NCBI GenBank assembly: GCA_902781095.1
Contig: CACZHW010000004.1
Location: 1 to 64,000 of the forward strand
Reading direction: 5' to 3'
Source of the DNA: an uncultured Eubacteriales bacterium
GTDB lineage: Bacteria > Bacillota > Clostridia > Christensenellales > Aristaeellaceae
DNA length: 64,000 nucleotides
Shown here: one piece after another, positions 7,703-15,338 of the stretch
How the letters are laid out: each line of letters begins with the position of its first letter
Numbering within the stretch: position 1 is the stretch's first letter
Notes under the pieces: model-generated
Seen by the model: the letters and a program-made list of their open reading frames with translations, nothing else
Database searches by the model: none
Told to the model about the DNA's origin: nothing
Position numbers and translations under genes: made by a program

Positions 7703-8518
7703 ATGAAGAAGATTCTGATCGCACTGCTTCTGTGCGCGCTGTCCCTTTCCGCCGCCTCCGGTCTCGCGGAAGGCAAACTGGAGGCCATCCAGGCCGCCGG
7801 CAAGCTGGTCATGGGTACGGACGCCGCCTGGCCGCCCTTTGAGTACATCGGCGCGAACGGCGAACCCGACGGCTCCGACATCGAAATCGGCCGCTACCTG
7901 GCGCAGCAGCTGGGCGTCGAGCTTGAGGTCAAGAACATCGCCTTCGACTCCCTGTCCACCGCGCTGGTGAGCAACGAGATCGACGTGGCCATCGCCGCCA
8001 TGACGATCACCGAGGAGCGCAAGGACGCCGTGGACTTCTCCGTGCCCTACACCGTCGCGCAGCAGTACATCATCGTAAACGACGACAACGACAGCGTCTC
8101 CGTGCTGGAAGACCTCGCCGGGTACGCGATCGGCGTCCACCTGGGCACGACGGGCGACTTCCTGGTCAGCGACGCCATTATGCTGGACGGCGGGGCGCTC
8201 TACAACTCCGGCGCCAGCGTGCAGCAGTACAAGTTCCTGACGGACGCCTGCCTCGCACTGAAGAACGGAGAGTTGGGCGCCATCGTCTGCGACACGCTGC
8301 TGGCCAAGAACCTGTGCGCCGTCAACCCCGGCCTCAAGTGCTTCGAGCTCGCCTATGCGGACGGCTCTTCCACCATCGAGGAGTACGGCATCGCGATGAA
8401 GAAGGGCGACGAGGCTTTCGTGGCCAAGGTCGACGAGCTGCTGAAGACCATCATCGACGACGGCACCGTGGACAAGTGGATCCTGGAGCACACCGACAAG
8501 GCCGCCGAAATCGAGTAA
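7703..8518 (+). CDS. Amino-acid ABC transporter substrate-binding protein
   Basis: This 271-residue protein has a signal peptide (cleavage near SGLA-EG, residue 22) and a family 3 periplasmic-binding-protein fold. Typical segments are GTDAAWPPFEYIG, GSDIEIGRYLAQQLG, AIAAMTITEERK and DFSVPYTVAQQ. It would capture a polar amino acid outside the membrane. The chosen ATG follows GGAG at 7691 and starts the signal peptide; the open frame extends further upstream through the promoter. The signal peptide has no lipobox (its only cysteine follows LLL), unusual for a monoderm. Downstream permease and DDAH genes point to arginine or methylarginine as ligand. Confidence 0.88.
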   Translation: MKKILIALLLCALSLSAASGLAEGKLEAIQAAGKLVMGTDAAWPPFEYIGANGEPDGSDIEIGRYLAQQLGVELEVKNIAFDSLSTALVSNEIDVAIAAMTITEERKDAVDFSVPYTVAQQYIIVNDDNDSVSVLEDLAGYAIGVHLGTTGDFLVSDAIMLDGGALYNSGASVQQYKFLTDACLALKNGELGAIVCDTLLAKNLCAVNPGLKCFELAYADGSSTIEEYGIAMKKGDEAFVAKVDELLKTIIDDGTVDKWILEHTDKAAEIE

Positions 8519-8563
8519 ACGCCGCGGAGAGCGCAAAACCGTCAATCCGCAGCGTTCCCGCCT

Positions 8564-8581
8564 CCTCCCCCGCGGGGGAGG
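8564..8581 (+). other. GC hairpin between binding-protein and permease genes
   Basis: CCTCCCCC (8564-8571) pairs with GGGGGAGG (8574-8581) around a 2-nt centre, with CTTTC after it. It lies in the 95-bp spacer of the operon and may partly terminate transcription or protect the upstream mRNA, giving more binding protein than permease. Confidence 0.45.
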
Positions 8582-8613
8582 CTTTCAATCGTCATTGAGA
8601 AGGAGCCCCGAAC

Positions 8614-9333
8614 ATGGAAAACCTGTGGAACGACCTCGTCCGGCAGTTTACAAAGACCTTCATCACGGATAACCGCTGGAAGGTTTTCCTGACCGGGTTT
8701 CAAAACACCCTGCTAATCACCGTCATCGCGGCGCTCATCGGCATCCTCATCGGCACCGTCGTCTCCGTCGTGCACTACTTCGCGGTGGAGAGCGGGCGCA
8801 AGCCGGGTTCCGGGCGGTGGATCCTCGTGGCGCTGGACAGGGTGCTGGCCTTCTACGTCTCGCTGATGCGCGGCACGCCGCTCGCCATCCAGCTCACGAT
8901 CATGGCCTTCATCATCATGGCCGGGTTCCCCAACAAGCTGGCCGTGTGCTGCGCCGCCTTCGGCATCAACTCCGGCGCGTACGTCTCGGAGGTCATCCGC
9001 GGCGGCATCCAGTCCGTGGACCGCGGACAGTCGGAGGCCGGCCTCTCCCTGGGGCTCACCTCGCTGATGACCATGCAGATGATCGTGCTGCCGCAGGCGG
9101 TCAAGAACATCCTGCCTGCGCTGTGCAACGAGGGCATCGCCGTGCTCAAGGAGACCTCCATCGTCGGTCTCATCGCCGTCGTGGATTTGACGCGCGCCAG
9201 CGACCTCGTCCGCAGCCGCACCCTTTCCCCCTACTTCCCGCTCATCTCCGTCGCCATCGTCTACTACTTCCTGGTCGCCGGCCTTTCCGCCCTCGTCTCC
9301 CGGCTGGAGCGGCACCTGCGCCACGAAAAATAA
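8614..9333 (+). CDS. Amino-acid ABC transporter permease (HisM/GlnP type)
   Basis: The 239-residue membrane protein has about five hydrophobic segments. The conserved cytoplasmic EAA loop, EAGLSLGLTSLMTMQMIVLPQ (about 147-167), docks the ATPase. The segment RGTPLAIQL (about 89-97) is characteristic of polar amino acid permeases. It lies between the binding protein and DDAH genes, all on the same strand. No ATP-binding-subunit gene is present in this operon or near it. The only ABC ATPase in the window is SufC, so an ATPase encoded elsewhere must serve it. Confidence 0.88.
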   Translation: MENLWNDLVRQFTKTFITDNRWKVFLTGFQNTLLITVIAALIGILIGTVVSVVHYFAVESGRKPGSGRWILVALDRVLAFYVSLMRGTPLAIQLTIMAFIIMAGFPNKLAVCCAAFGINSGAYVSEVIRGGIQSVDRGQSEAGLSLGLTSLMTMQMIVLPQAVKNILPALCNEGIAVLKETSIVGLIAVVDLTRASDLVRSRTLSPYFPLISVAIVYYFLVAGLSALVSRLERHLRHEK

Positions 9334-9358
9334 AACGCCAGTCAAAGGAGCGCCTTCC

Positions 9359-10129
9359 ATGTTTCAGCATGTCATCGTCAAGACCCCCTGTTCCAACGTC
9401 CTTCTGGGCATCACCTCCGCGCCGGAGCTGGGCAAGCCCGATTACCAGCTGGCCCTTTCCCAGCACGCCGCCTACATCGAAGCGCTGAAGCAGTGCGGCG
9501 TGGACGTCACCGTCCTGCCGCCCGATGAAGCCTTCCCGGACTCCTGCTTCGTGGAGGACGTGGCCGTCGTCACGAGGAAGTGCGCCATCGTCACCAACCC
9601 GGGCGCGCCCAGCCGCAACGGGGAAACGGCCGCCATCGTGCCCGTGCTGGAGAAGTTCTACCCCGCGGAACACATCCACCGCATCACGGCGCCCGGCACC
9701 CTGGAGGGCGGGGACGTGATGATGGTGGGCGATACCTTCTACGTCGGCGCCTCCGCCAGGACCAACGCGGAAGGCATCCGCCAGTTCGCCGAAATCCTGC
9801 AGGGCTACGGGTTCCGGTGCGTTACCGTCCCGCTGGAAAAGGTGCTCCACCTGAAGACAGGCGTCAACTACCTGGAAAACGGAAACCTGCTGGTCTCCGG
9901 CGAGTTCTGCGACAAGGAATGCTTTGCCGGCTACAAGAAGACGGAGATCCCCGAGAGCGAGGCGTACGCCGCCAACTGCATCTGGGTCAACGGAACGGTC
10001 ATCGTGCCCAAGGGCTACCCGGCCGTGCTCGCCGCCGTGCAGGGGCTGGGGTATCCGACGCTGACGGTGGACACCTCCGAATTCCGCAAGATCGACGGCG
10101 GGCTCAGCTGCCTCTCCCTGCGCTTCTGA
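9359..10129 (+). CDS. ddaH: N(G),N(G)-dimethylarginine dimethylaminohydrolase
   Basis: The 256-residue enzyme hydrolyses mono- or dimethylated arginine to citrulline and a methylamine. It follows the Pseudomonas DDAH pattern closely throughout: PPDEAFPDSCFVED near 58-71, the LEGGDVM acid near 114-120, VLHLKTG with the catalytic His near 161, and the C-terminal GGLSCLSLRF with the nucleophilic Cys near 249. The length is that of the family. The ATG follows AAAGGAG, 25 bp after the permease stop. With the binding protein and permease it forms an import-and-degrade unit for free methylarginine, a product of host protein turnover (inference). A strong terminator follows. Confidence 0.93.
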   Translation: MFQHVIVKTPCSNVLLGITSAPELGKPDYQLALSQHAAYIEALKQCGVDVTVLPPDEAFPDSCFVEDVAVVTRKCAIVTNPGAPSRNGETAAIVPVLEKFYPAEHIHRITAPGTLEGGDVMMVGDTFYVGASARTNAEGIRQFAEILQGYGFRCVTVPLEKVLHLKTGVNYLENGNLLVSGEFCDKECFAGYKKTEIPESEAYAANCIWVNGTVIVPKGYPAVLAAVQGLGYPTLTVDTSEFRKIDGGLSCLSLRF

Positions 10130-10142
10130 GCCCCTTACTGTC

Positions 10143-10187
10143 AAACCGCGCATGCTTCTGATCGGAGGATGCGCGGTTTTTCTTTTT
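10143..10187 (+). terminator. Terminator of the DDAH operon
   Basis: Arms 10143-10153 and 10169-10179 (AAACCGCGCAT type, 11 bp) are followed by TTTTTCTTTTT. Confidence 0.9.
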
Positions 10188-10312
10188 ACACCTTTTCAAT
10201 TTGTGCCCCGTGTGCTATGCTGAAGGCAGCCCGGCAGCGGCTTCGGCCGCCTGCCCCGCCGGCCCGGGGCGGCTGTGCAAAACCCGCCGGGCAAAGAAAA
10301 GGACGGATGACC

Positions 10313-10798
10313 ATGCGAATCTCCTTCGATCTGGACGAGGTCCTGTTCGTCGATCCAAACCGCTATGAGACGGAGAAGGCCCTCCGCTTTCCCCTGAACC
10401 GGCTCTTTCCGGAGCGGCTGCGCAAGGGCACCGTGGACCTCATCCACGAGCTCCAGCGCCAGGGGTTCGAGGTGTGGGTCTACACCTCCTCTTTCCGCAC
10501 AGAGACCTATATCCGCGCCCTCTTCCGCAACTACGGCATCCGCTTCGACCAGATCGTGAACGGCTACCGGCACAAGGCCGAGGTCGTCGGCGAGCGGACG
10601 CAGCCCATGCCCAACAAGGTACCCAGCTTCTACCACATCTCCTTGCACATCGACGACGAAGACTCCGTCATACAGAACGGCTTCGTCTACGGCTATAAGA
10701 CCCTGCGCGTATACGAGCCCGACGAGGCGTGGGCACAGAAGATCCTCGCCGAGGCGCAGCGCATCCGCAGGATGGAAGAAACCCGGCACGCCCCGTAA
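10313..10798 (+). CDS. HAD-superfamily hydrolase, small
   Basis: The 161-residue protein has all four HAD motifs: FDLDEVLF (motif I, residues 4-11), YTSSF (motif II, about 60), the lysine of GYRHKAE (motif III) and HIDDED (motif IV, about 113). It should therefore be a catalytically competent phosphatase, though no cap domain is evident and the substrate is unknown. The ATG at 10313 is preferred over 10307 because the AAAAGGA ribosome site would be too close to the latter. The longer upstream frame crosses the preceding intergenic region. It opens a tight four-gene operon ending at 11778. Confidence 0.78.
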   Translation: MRISFDLDEVLFVDPNRYETEKALRFPLNRLFPERLRKGTVDLIHELQRQGFEVWVYTSSFRTETYIRALFRNYGIRFDQIVNGYRHKAEVVGERTQPMPNKVPSFYHISLHIDDEDSVIQNGFVYGYKTLRVYEPDEAWAQKILAEAQRIRRMEETRHAP

Positions 10799-10821
10799 CA
10801 GCGTGCGGAAAGGAAAGACAC

Positions 10822-11232
10822 TTGGTTAAGACCAAACTGATGCAGTTCGTGCTGGACGACGTCGCCAAATACAAAGATACGCGCAGGCTCGTCCGTGCCG
10901 GTCTCTTTGAGCAGCTGTTCCGCCGCAGCATCCCCGTCGATCAGCTGCATCCGAATCCGGAGGACGAGTTCTGCGATCCGGAGATCGGCCCGAACGACGA
11001 GATCATCTCTCGCTACAAGGAGCAGCTCAAGCAGTGCCGCATGTGGCATACGGATATCTTTAAGGAGCCCGTCCTCGTGCAGAAGATGCTGCCGGACGGC
11101 TACATGCTCATCAACGGGCACCACCGCTGGGCGGCCGCCGTGCAGATGGGAGAGCCCCGTCTTCACACCGCCATCGTCAATCCGCGCGAATCGCACATCC
11201 TTACCGACGAACCCTCAGGAGGACAGCCATGA
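10822..11232 (+). CDS. ParB/Srx-fold domain protein
   Basis: The 136-residue protein shows the ParB-like N-terminal nuclease/CTPase fold signature: a conserved acidic stretch (RSIPVDQLHPNPEDEF) and the NGHHRWAAAVQMG motif near 95-107. It lacks the helix-turn-helix of a partition ParB, so it is one of the small stand-alone ParB-like proteins of uncertain role. No ATG is well placed. The TTG at 10822 sits 7 nt after AAAGGA and is proposed as the start; ATG 10840 is the alternative. It follows the HAD gene by 23 bp and overlaps the next gene by 4 bp (ATGA). Confidence 0.7.
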   Translation: MVKTKLMQFVLDDVAKYKDTRRLVRAGLFEQLFRRSIPVDQLHPNPEDEFCDPEIGPNDEIISRYKEQLKQCRMWHTDIFKEPVLVQKMLPDGYMLINGHHRWAAAVQMGEPRLHTAIVNPRESHILTDEPSGGQP

Positions 11233-11459
11233 AGATACTTCTGATCCTCGCAGCCGTCGTCATCCTGCTGATCCTGCTGAGCGGGCCCGTGCAGATCCTC
11301 CGCTCTTACCTGCTCCACCGGCGCGCGCTGCGCGAGGAGGCGGAAGCGCGGCTGCGGGACAACCGCGTCCGCGCCGCCGCGCGGGCAAAGGCCAAAGCAC
11401 AGGCCGCGGCGCAGAGCCAAACGCCTTCTTTCGGGGGAGAAAAAGATGAAAAATCATGA
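11229..11459 (+). CDS. Small single-pass membrane protein, function unknown
   Basis: The 76-residue peptide has one strongly hydrophobic segment (residues 3-20) followed by a very basic, alanine- and glutamine-rich tail containing RRALREEAEARLRDNR, predicted helical. The arrangement suggests a membrane anchor with a cytoplasmic helical tail. It overlaps its upstream neighbour by an ATGA junction and the downstream gene by 14 bp, so it is translated as part of the operon. I do not recognise a family. Confidence 0.6.
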   Translation: MKILLILAAVVILLILLSGPVQILRSYLLHRRALREEAEARLRDNRVRAAARAKAKAQAAAQSQTPSFGGEKDEKS

Positions 11460-11778
11460 AGAGACCGCCCAGTGGCTGGAAGAGCAGATGCAGCGCGCCG
11501 AAAAGGTGCTGCAGCGGCTGGGCGCCGTGCCGCAGGACTTCAATCAGCGCAACCGCGAAGTGCTGGGGCAGCGGGTGACCTATCTCCTGGGCAGCACGTA
11601 CTGCCGGGTTGACAGCGCCGAATTTGACGGAAAGCCGTATATCCTGCTCAGCGCGATCGAGGAAGCCAAATTTGCGGGCATCGGCCTCATGGAGGACATC
11701 GAGGCCGTACCGGCTGACGCCCCGGACAAGACGATCGAGCGGAAGTTCCGCGCCGCGCTGGAGCAGCCTACTGCCTGA
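11446..11778 (+). CDS. Conserved-looking hypothetical protein
   Basis: This 110-residue soluble protein starts with an amphipathic helix (HEETAQWLEEQMQRAEKVLQRL). A more beta-like region follows (GQRVTYLLGSTYCRVDS...KPYILLSAIEEAKFAGIGLMEDIEA). No family motif is recognised. It overlaps the membrane peptide gene by 14 bp and is the last gene before a terminator, so it is probably functionally linked to the HAD/ParB-like/membrane-peptide unit. Confidence 0.6.
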   Translation: MKNHEETAQWLEEQMQRAEKVLQRLGAVPQDFNQRNREVLGQRVTYLLGSTYCRVDSAEFDGKPYILLSAIEEAKFAGIGLMEDIEAVPADAPDKTIERKFRAALEQPTA

Positions 11779-11792
11779 AGGCCGAAACAGAC

Positions 11793-11854
11793 AAAAAGAC
11801 ACCCGGACGCCCCGCCGTCTCCGAAGGAGACGGAAGGCATGCCGGGTGTTTTGT
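11793..11854. terminator. Bidirectional terminator between convergent operons
   Basis: An outer stem ACACCCGG (11799-11806) with CCGGGTGT (11842-11849) encloses a second hairpin CCGTCTCC-GAA-GGAGACGG. Plus-strand TTTT follows, and an A-tract (T-tract on the minus strand) precedes it. Confidence 0.75.
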
Positions 11855-11874
11855 GTGTCGGGCGGTGCGCCGGT

Positions 11875-12477
11875 TTAAAGCGCGCCTTCGATGAGCGAGA
11901 GCAGCTCCCCGTAGGTCTCGCAGGCGGGAAGGTCGGGGTTGTCCTGCCGGATCTTCTCCGGGCTGCGGAACAGGAAGCCCGCCTTGGAGGCGCGGATCAT
12001 GCCGAGGTCGTTGTAGCTGTCGCCGGAGGCGATGGTCTCAAAGCCGACGCTCTGCAGCGCCCGCACGGTGGACAGCTTCGACTGCGGCGTGCGGATGCGG
12101 TAATCCTCGATCATGCCGTCCTGCCCCACGACGAGCTCGTTGCAGAAGATGGTGGGCCAGCCCAGCTTCTTCATCAGCGGCGCCGCGAACTGCGTAAAGG
12201 TGTCACTGAGGATGATGGCCTGCGTGCGCTCCCGCAGCGCATCCAGGAATTCCTTCGCGCCCTCCATGGGTTCGATGGTGCCGATGACGCGCTGGATGTC
12301 GGCAAGGCCCAGGCCGTGCTCCCGCAGGATGCCGAGGCGCCAGCGCATCAGCTTGTCGTAGTCGGGCTCGTCGCGCGTGGTGCGGCGCAGTTCCGGGATG
12401 CCGCTGGCCTCTGAGAAAGCGATCCAGATTTCGGGGACGAGCACGCCCTCCAGGTCGAGACAGACGATGTTCATCAT
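11875..12477 (-). CDS. thrH: Phosphoserine phosphatase / homoserine phosphotransferase
   Basis: The 200-residue HAD protein matches ThrH, which dephosphorylates phosphoserine and can transfer the phosphate to homoserine. It begins with CLDLEGVLVPEIWIAF, where the catalytic DxE variant (DLEG) replaces DxD as in ThrH. The segments ILSDTFTQF (motif II), KLSTVRAL (motif III lysine) and ASGDSYNDLGM (motif IV) follow. The length fits. Either of two adjacent ATGs (12477 or 12474) could start it; both follow GGAGG. It has its own promoter and is convergent with the HAD/ParB-like operon. Confidence 0.9.
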   Translation of the reverse strand: MMNIVCLDLEGVLVPEIWIAFSEASGIPELRRTTRDEPDYDKLMRWRLGILREHGLGLADIQRVIGTIEPMEGAKEFLDALRERTQAIILSDTFTQFAAPLMKKLGWPTIFCNELVVGQDGMIEDYRIRTPQSKLSTVRALQSVGFETIASGDSYNDLGMIRASKAGFLFRSPEKIRQDNPDLPACETYGELLSLIEGAL

Positions 12478-12526
12478 GCGGTTCCTCCATGGCTTTCAGT
12501 TTGAATTAAAACGGAATGTGACTGGA

Positions 12527-12555
12527 AGTATACCCTATCCGGGCAAAGCTTGCAA
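12527..12555 (-). promoter_or_regulatory. thrH promoter
   Basis: TTGCAA (12555-12550) and TATACT (12532-12527) on the minus strand are separated by 17 bp, about 50 bp before the ATG. Confidence 0.6.
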
Positions 12556-12576
12556 TCCCATTCTTGCCAGGGACGC

Positions 12577-14217
12577 TTAAAGCCGGAGGCCCTCCTGCCC
12601 TGATACGCGGGACGCCAGAAGCAGGGACAGAATCGTCACCGCCGTCAGCAGGGTCGACAGGGCGGCGGCGGTGCCGTAGGAGCCGCGCACGACCTCACCG
12701 TATACGGCTACGGACAGCGTACGCGTGCGCGTGGAGTACAGGATGACAGACGAAGAGAGCTCGTTGATGACCGTGACCCACGAGAGGATCGCACCGCTCA
12801 TCACGCCGGGCAGCATGAGCACGAACGTAATGCGGAAGAAACTTTTCAGCGGCGAAACGCCGAGATTCACGGAAGCCTCCTCCAGGTTGTCCGGAATCTG
12901 GCGCAAAATGGCGGCGGAGGAGCGCAGCGTATAGGGAAGCCTGCGGATAACCAGCGAGAGCACCATGATCGTTCCAGAACCGGCAAGCAGCCACGGCCTG
13001 CCGCCAAAGGCAGTCAGCAGCGTGATGCCGAGGACGGAGCCGGGTATGATGTAGGGGAACATGGAGAGCATGTCGATCGCGCCGTTCAGGGGCCCCCGGC
13101 GACGGACGGAAAGATAGCTGACGGCAATACCGAGGATCAGGATGAGGAGAATCGACGCGACGCCCAGCCGCAGCGTGTTCAGGACGGAGCTGCCCAGCGT
13201 TTCGAAGGCCAGGCGGTAGCTGTTCAGCGAATATCCGCCCAGGAAGACCATCCGGTTGGCGTGCAGGAAGGACGTATAGCAGACGACCGCCTGCGGCAGC
13301 AGCGAAAAGAGAACCACACCGTAGAGCGCGGCATGCATCACGCGGTTTGCCCGGCCCTCCAGCGCGTGCGGGGAGGGGTTGAGAAGCCCGCTGCTCTGGT
13401 AGGAGCGCCGCTCCAGATAGGCTTTCTGGAGCAGAAAGACGCCGGCCGTCAGCACGACCATCAACCCCGCGATGGCGGAGGCGAAGTTGGTATCGCCCCC
13501 CATCTCGTTTACAAACTCGGTATAGACGAGCACGGGAAGGGTGACGAATCCTTCCCCGATCAGCTGGGGCGTACCAAAGTCCGCCATCGAATTCATGAAG
13601 ACCATGAGCGCCGCGGAAAGCGCCGTCGGCGCGATCAGCGGCACGACCGCCCGCGTGACAAGGCGCGCGCCGCCCATCCCCAGGTTCTGCGCGGCCTCCA
13701 CCAGGGAGATGTCCAGCTTCTTCATCGCACCGGACACATAGATATACACGAAGGGATAGAGCTTCATCGTCAGTACGAGGACGATGCCGTGAAATCCGTA
13801 AATCGTCGGCATCTGCAGCCCGAAGGTCCGCAGCATGAACGCCGTCAGCCAGCCGTTCCGGCCGCAGAGCAGAATCCAGGAATACGCGCCGATAAACGGC
13901 GGGGACATCATGGCGACGATGATGAGCATCTCCAGCGCGCGCCGTCCGCGGACCGCCCAGAAGGTGGTGGCGTAGGCCATCGGCACCCCGATGAGCAGCG
14001 TGAGCAGCGTGACCGAAGAGGACACCGCCAGGCTGTTGAGAAGCGCCCGGTAGTAATAGCGCTTGCCGAAAAAGCGCCTGAGATGCTCCAGCGTCCAGCC
14101 GTCCGCGCCGCGCAGCCCGGCAGCGAGCAGTGAAAACAGCGGCGCGATTAAAAACAGCGCGAAGAGCGCCAGGATGAGCACGGAGAGGAAATCCCAGAAA
14201 TCCGTTTTCTTCCGCAT
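12577..14217 (-). CDS. Two-module ABC transporter permease (FbpB/ThiP type)
   Basis: The 546-residue protein contains two homologous permease halves with about 12 membrane segments. Each half carries an EAA loop: EAAQNLGMGGARLVTRAVVP (about 175-194) and EEASVNLGVSPLKSFFRITF (about 446-465). Fused permeases of this kind serve Fe3+, thiamine, putrescine or aminoalkylphosphonate importers. It follows the binding-protein gene by 57 bp, a spacer containing a strong hairpin. No ATPase gene follows: the next gene is thrH with its own promoter. The ATPase must be encoded elsewhere. Confidence 0.88.
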   Translation of the reverse strand: MRKKTDFWDFLSVLILALFALFLIAPLFSLLAAGLRGADGWTLEHLRRFFGKRYYYRALLNSLAVSSSVTLLTLLIGVPMAYATTFWAVRGRRALEMLIIVAMMSPPFIGAYSWILLCGRNGWLTAFMLRTFGLQMPTIYGFHGIVLVLTMKLYPFVYIYVSGAMKKLDISLVEAAQNLGMGGARLVTRAVVPLIAPTALSAALMVFMNSMADFGTPQLIGEGFVTLPVLVYTEFVNEMGGDTNFASAIAGLMVVLTAGVFLLQKAYLERRSYQSSGLLNPSPHALEGRANRVMHAALYGVVLFSLLPQAVVCYTSFLHANRMVFLGGYSLNSYRLAFETLGSSVLNTLRLGVASILLILILGIAVSYLSVRRRGPLNGAIDMLSMFPYIIPGSVLGITLLTAFGGRPWLLAGSGTIMVLSLVIRRLPYTLRSSAAILRQIPDNLEEASVNLGVSPLKSFFRITFVLMLPGVMSGAILSWVTVINELSSSVILYSTRTRTLSVAVYGEVVRGSYGTAAALSTLLTAVTILSLLLASRVSGQEGLRL

Positions 14218-14235
14218 GGCCGTCCCGCCTTTCCC

Positions 14236-14265
14236 GCCCGGCTCCGGTCTGCCGCGGAGCCGGGC
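14236..14265 (-). other. GC hairpin between binding-protein and permease genes
   Basis: GCCCGGCTCCG (14236-14246) and its complement (14255-14265) form an 11-bp perfect stem with an 8-nt loop and no T-tract. It occupies the same place as the hairpin in the arginine-type operon and may stabilise or attenuate the transcript. Confidence 0.5.
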
Positions 14266-14274
14266 GGCGCTGTC

Positions 14275-15270
14275 TTACTGCTGGTCGATGTAGGTGTCGT
14301 TAAACTGCCCGATCCATTCGTTCTTCCTCGCGATCACGGTCTCAAGGTCGTCCTCGCGCACGTTGATCTCCGAGAGGTCGGCAAGCACCGCGGAACCGGT
14401 GACGTCCCCGCGGACGGAGCGCATGTACAGCTCGTTCTGGCACATGAGCTGCGTGTCGTAGGAGGTGCAGAAATCGAGGAAGGCTTTCGCATTCTCTTCA
14501 TTTTTGCAGCCGCCGATGATGTAAACGCCGTCGCCCCGGAAGAGGACGCCCTCCTTCATGTATACGATGGCCAGATTCTTCGCGCCCGCGGCAATCGCGT
14601 TAGCCGCACTGCCCTCACTGGTCAGTCCGACCACGAATTCGCCGTCCGCCACGCCGCGGTACACGGCGGAGGAGGAGGAGAGCAGCTTCCCGTCCAGCTG
14701 GGCGCAGAACGCGGAGACGTAATCCCAGCCTGCGTCAGCGTTTCCGTTCCCCATGTCCTCCAGCATGTTGACCAGGTGCTCGAAGGCGGAACTGGACTTG
14801 GCCGGGTCCGCCATCGCGATTTTGCCCTTCAGCTCCGGGTTCAGCAGGTCGGCGTATCCCGTCACGGGGATTTCCCCGATCAGATCGGTATTGACGACGA
14901 GCACGGAGGCGATCACGTCAAAACGGGTCATCGTCCCCTCGGTATTCTTGTAGGCATCCAGCACGGCGTCCTCGTTGGACGTCGTGTACGCGCCGAAGTA
15001 CTCCTGGAAACCCGTGCAGTTGCTGATGGTGCCCGAGAGCATGACGTCGCCCTGCGGGTTGTCCGCCTCGCTGCGGATGCGGCTCATCAGCTCGCCGCCT
15101 CCGGCGGTGATGAGGTCCACCCGGATGCCGGTCTTCTCCGTAAACGCGGCAAGCAGCGGGTCGGTGACCGACTGCGGCATGGAGGTGTAGACGACGAGGG
15201 AGCCTTCCGCCGCCGCGGACAGGGAGATGACCGTCAGGATCAGCGCGAGGATGGTGAGCAGCTTTTTCAT
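14275..15270 (-). CDS. ABC transporter substrate-binding protein (FbpA-like, type 2 fold)
   Basis: The 331-residue protein has a signal peptide (MKKLLTILALILTVISLSAAA, cleavage before EG). It then has the FbpA/PotD-like pattern: LVVYTSMPQSVTDPLLAAFTEKTGI, the DVMLSGTIS segment, VLVVNTDLIGEIPVTGYADL and GKIAMADPAKSSSAFEHL. Such proteins bind ferric iron, polyamines or 2-aminoethylphosphonate; the ligand is not decided by visible residues. The signal peptide has no lipobox cysteine. The gene begins 68 bp after trpA on the same strand and no convincing promoter lies between, so it may be read from the trp T-box transcript. Confidence 0.85.
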   Translation of the reverse strand: MKKLLTILALILTVISLSAAAEGSLVVYTSMPQSVTDPLLAAFTEKTGIRVDLITAGGGELMSRIRSEADNPQGDVMLSGTISNCTGFQEYFGAYTTSNEDAVLDAYKNTEGTMTRFDVIASVLVVNTDLIGEIPVTGYADLLNPELKGKIAMADPAKSSSAFEHLVNMLEDMGNGNADAGWDYVSAFCAQLDGKLLSSSSAVYRGVADGEFVVGLTSEGSAANAIAAGAKNLAIVYMKEGVLFRGDGVYIIGGCKNEENAKAFLDFCTSYDTQLMCQNELYMRSVRGDVTGSAVLADLSEINVREDDLETVIARKNEWIGQFNDTYIDQQ

Positions 15271-15338
15271 GGTGTTCCTCCTTTTATTTGTCCTCTCCGG
15301 CCCGGCCGGGGGAAACGCAACGGTGTGATTTTCAGCCT

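Noticed and set aside
11229..11459. The small membrane protein as a type I toxin
   Set aside because: Its tail is long and highly charged and it is translated inside a normal operon; no antisense RNA promoter was seen.
14275..15270. Naming the binding protein as ferric-iron-specific FbpA
   Set aside because: The fold also serves polyamine, thiamine and phosphonate importers and no iron-ligand tyrosine pair could be assigned with confidence.
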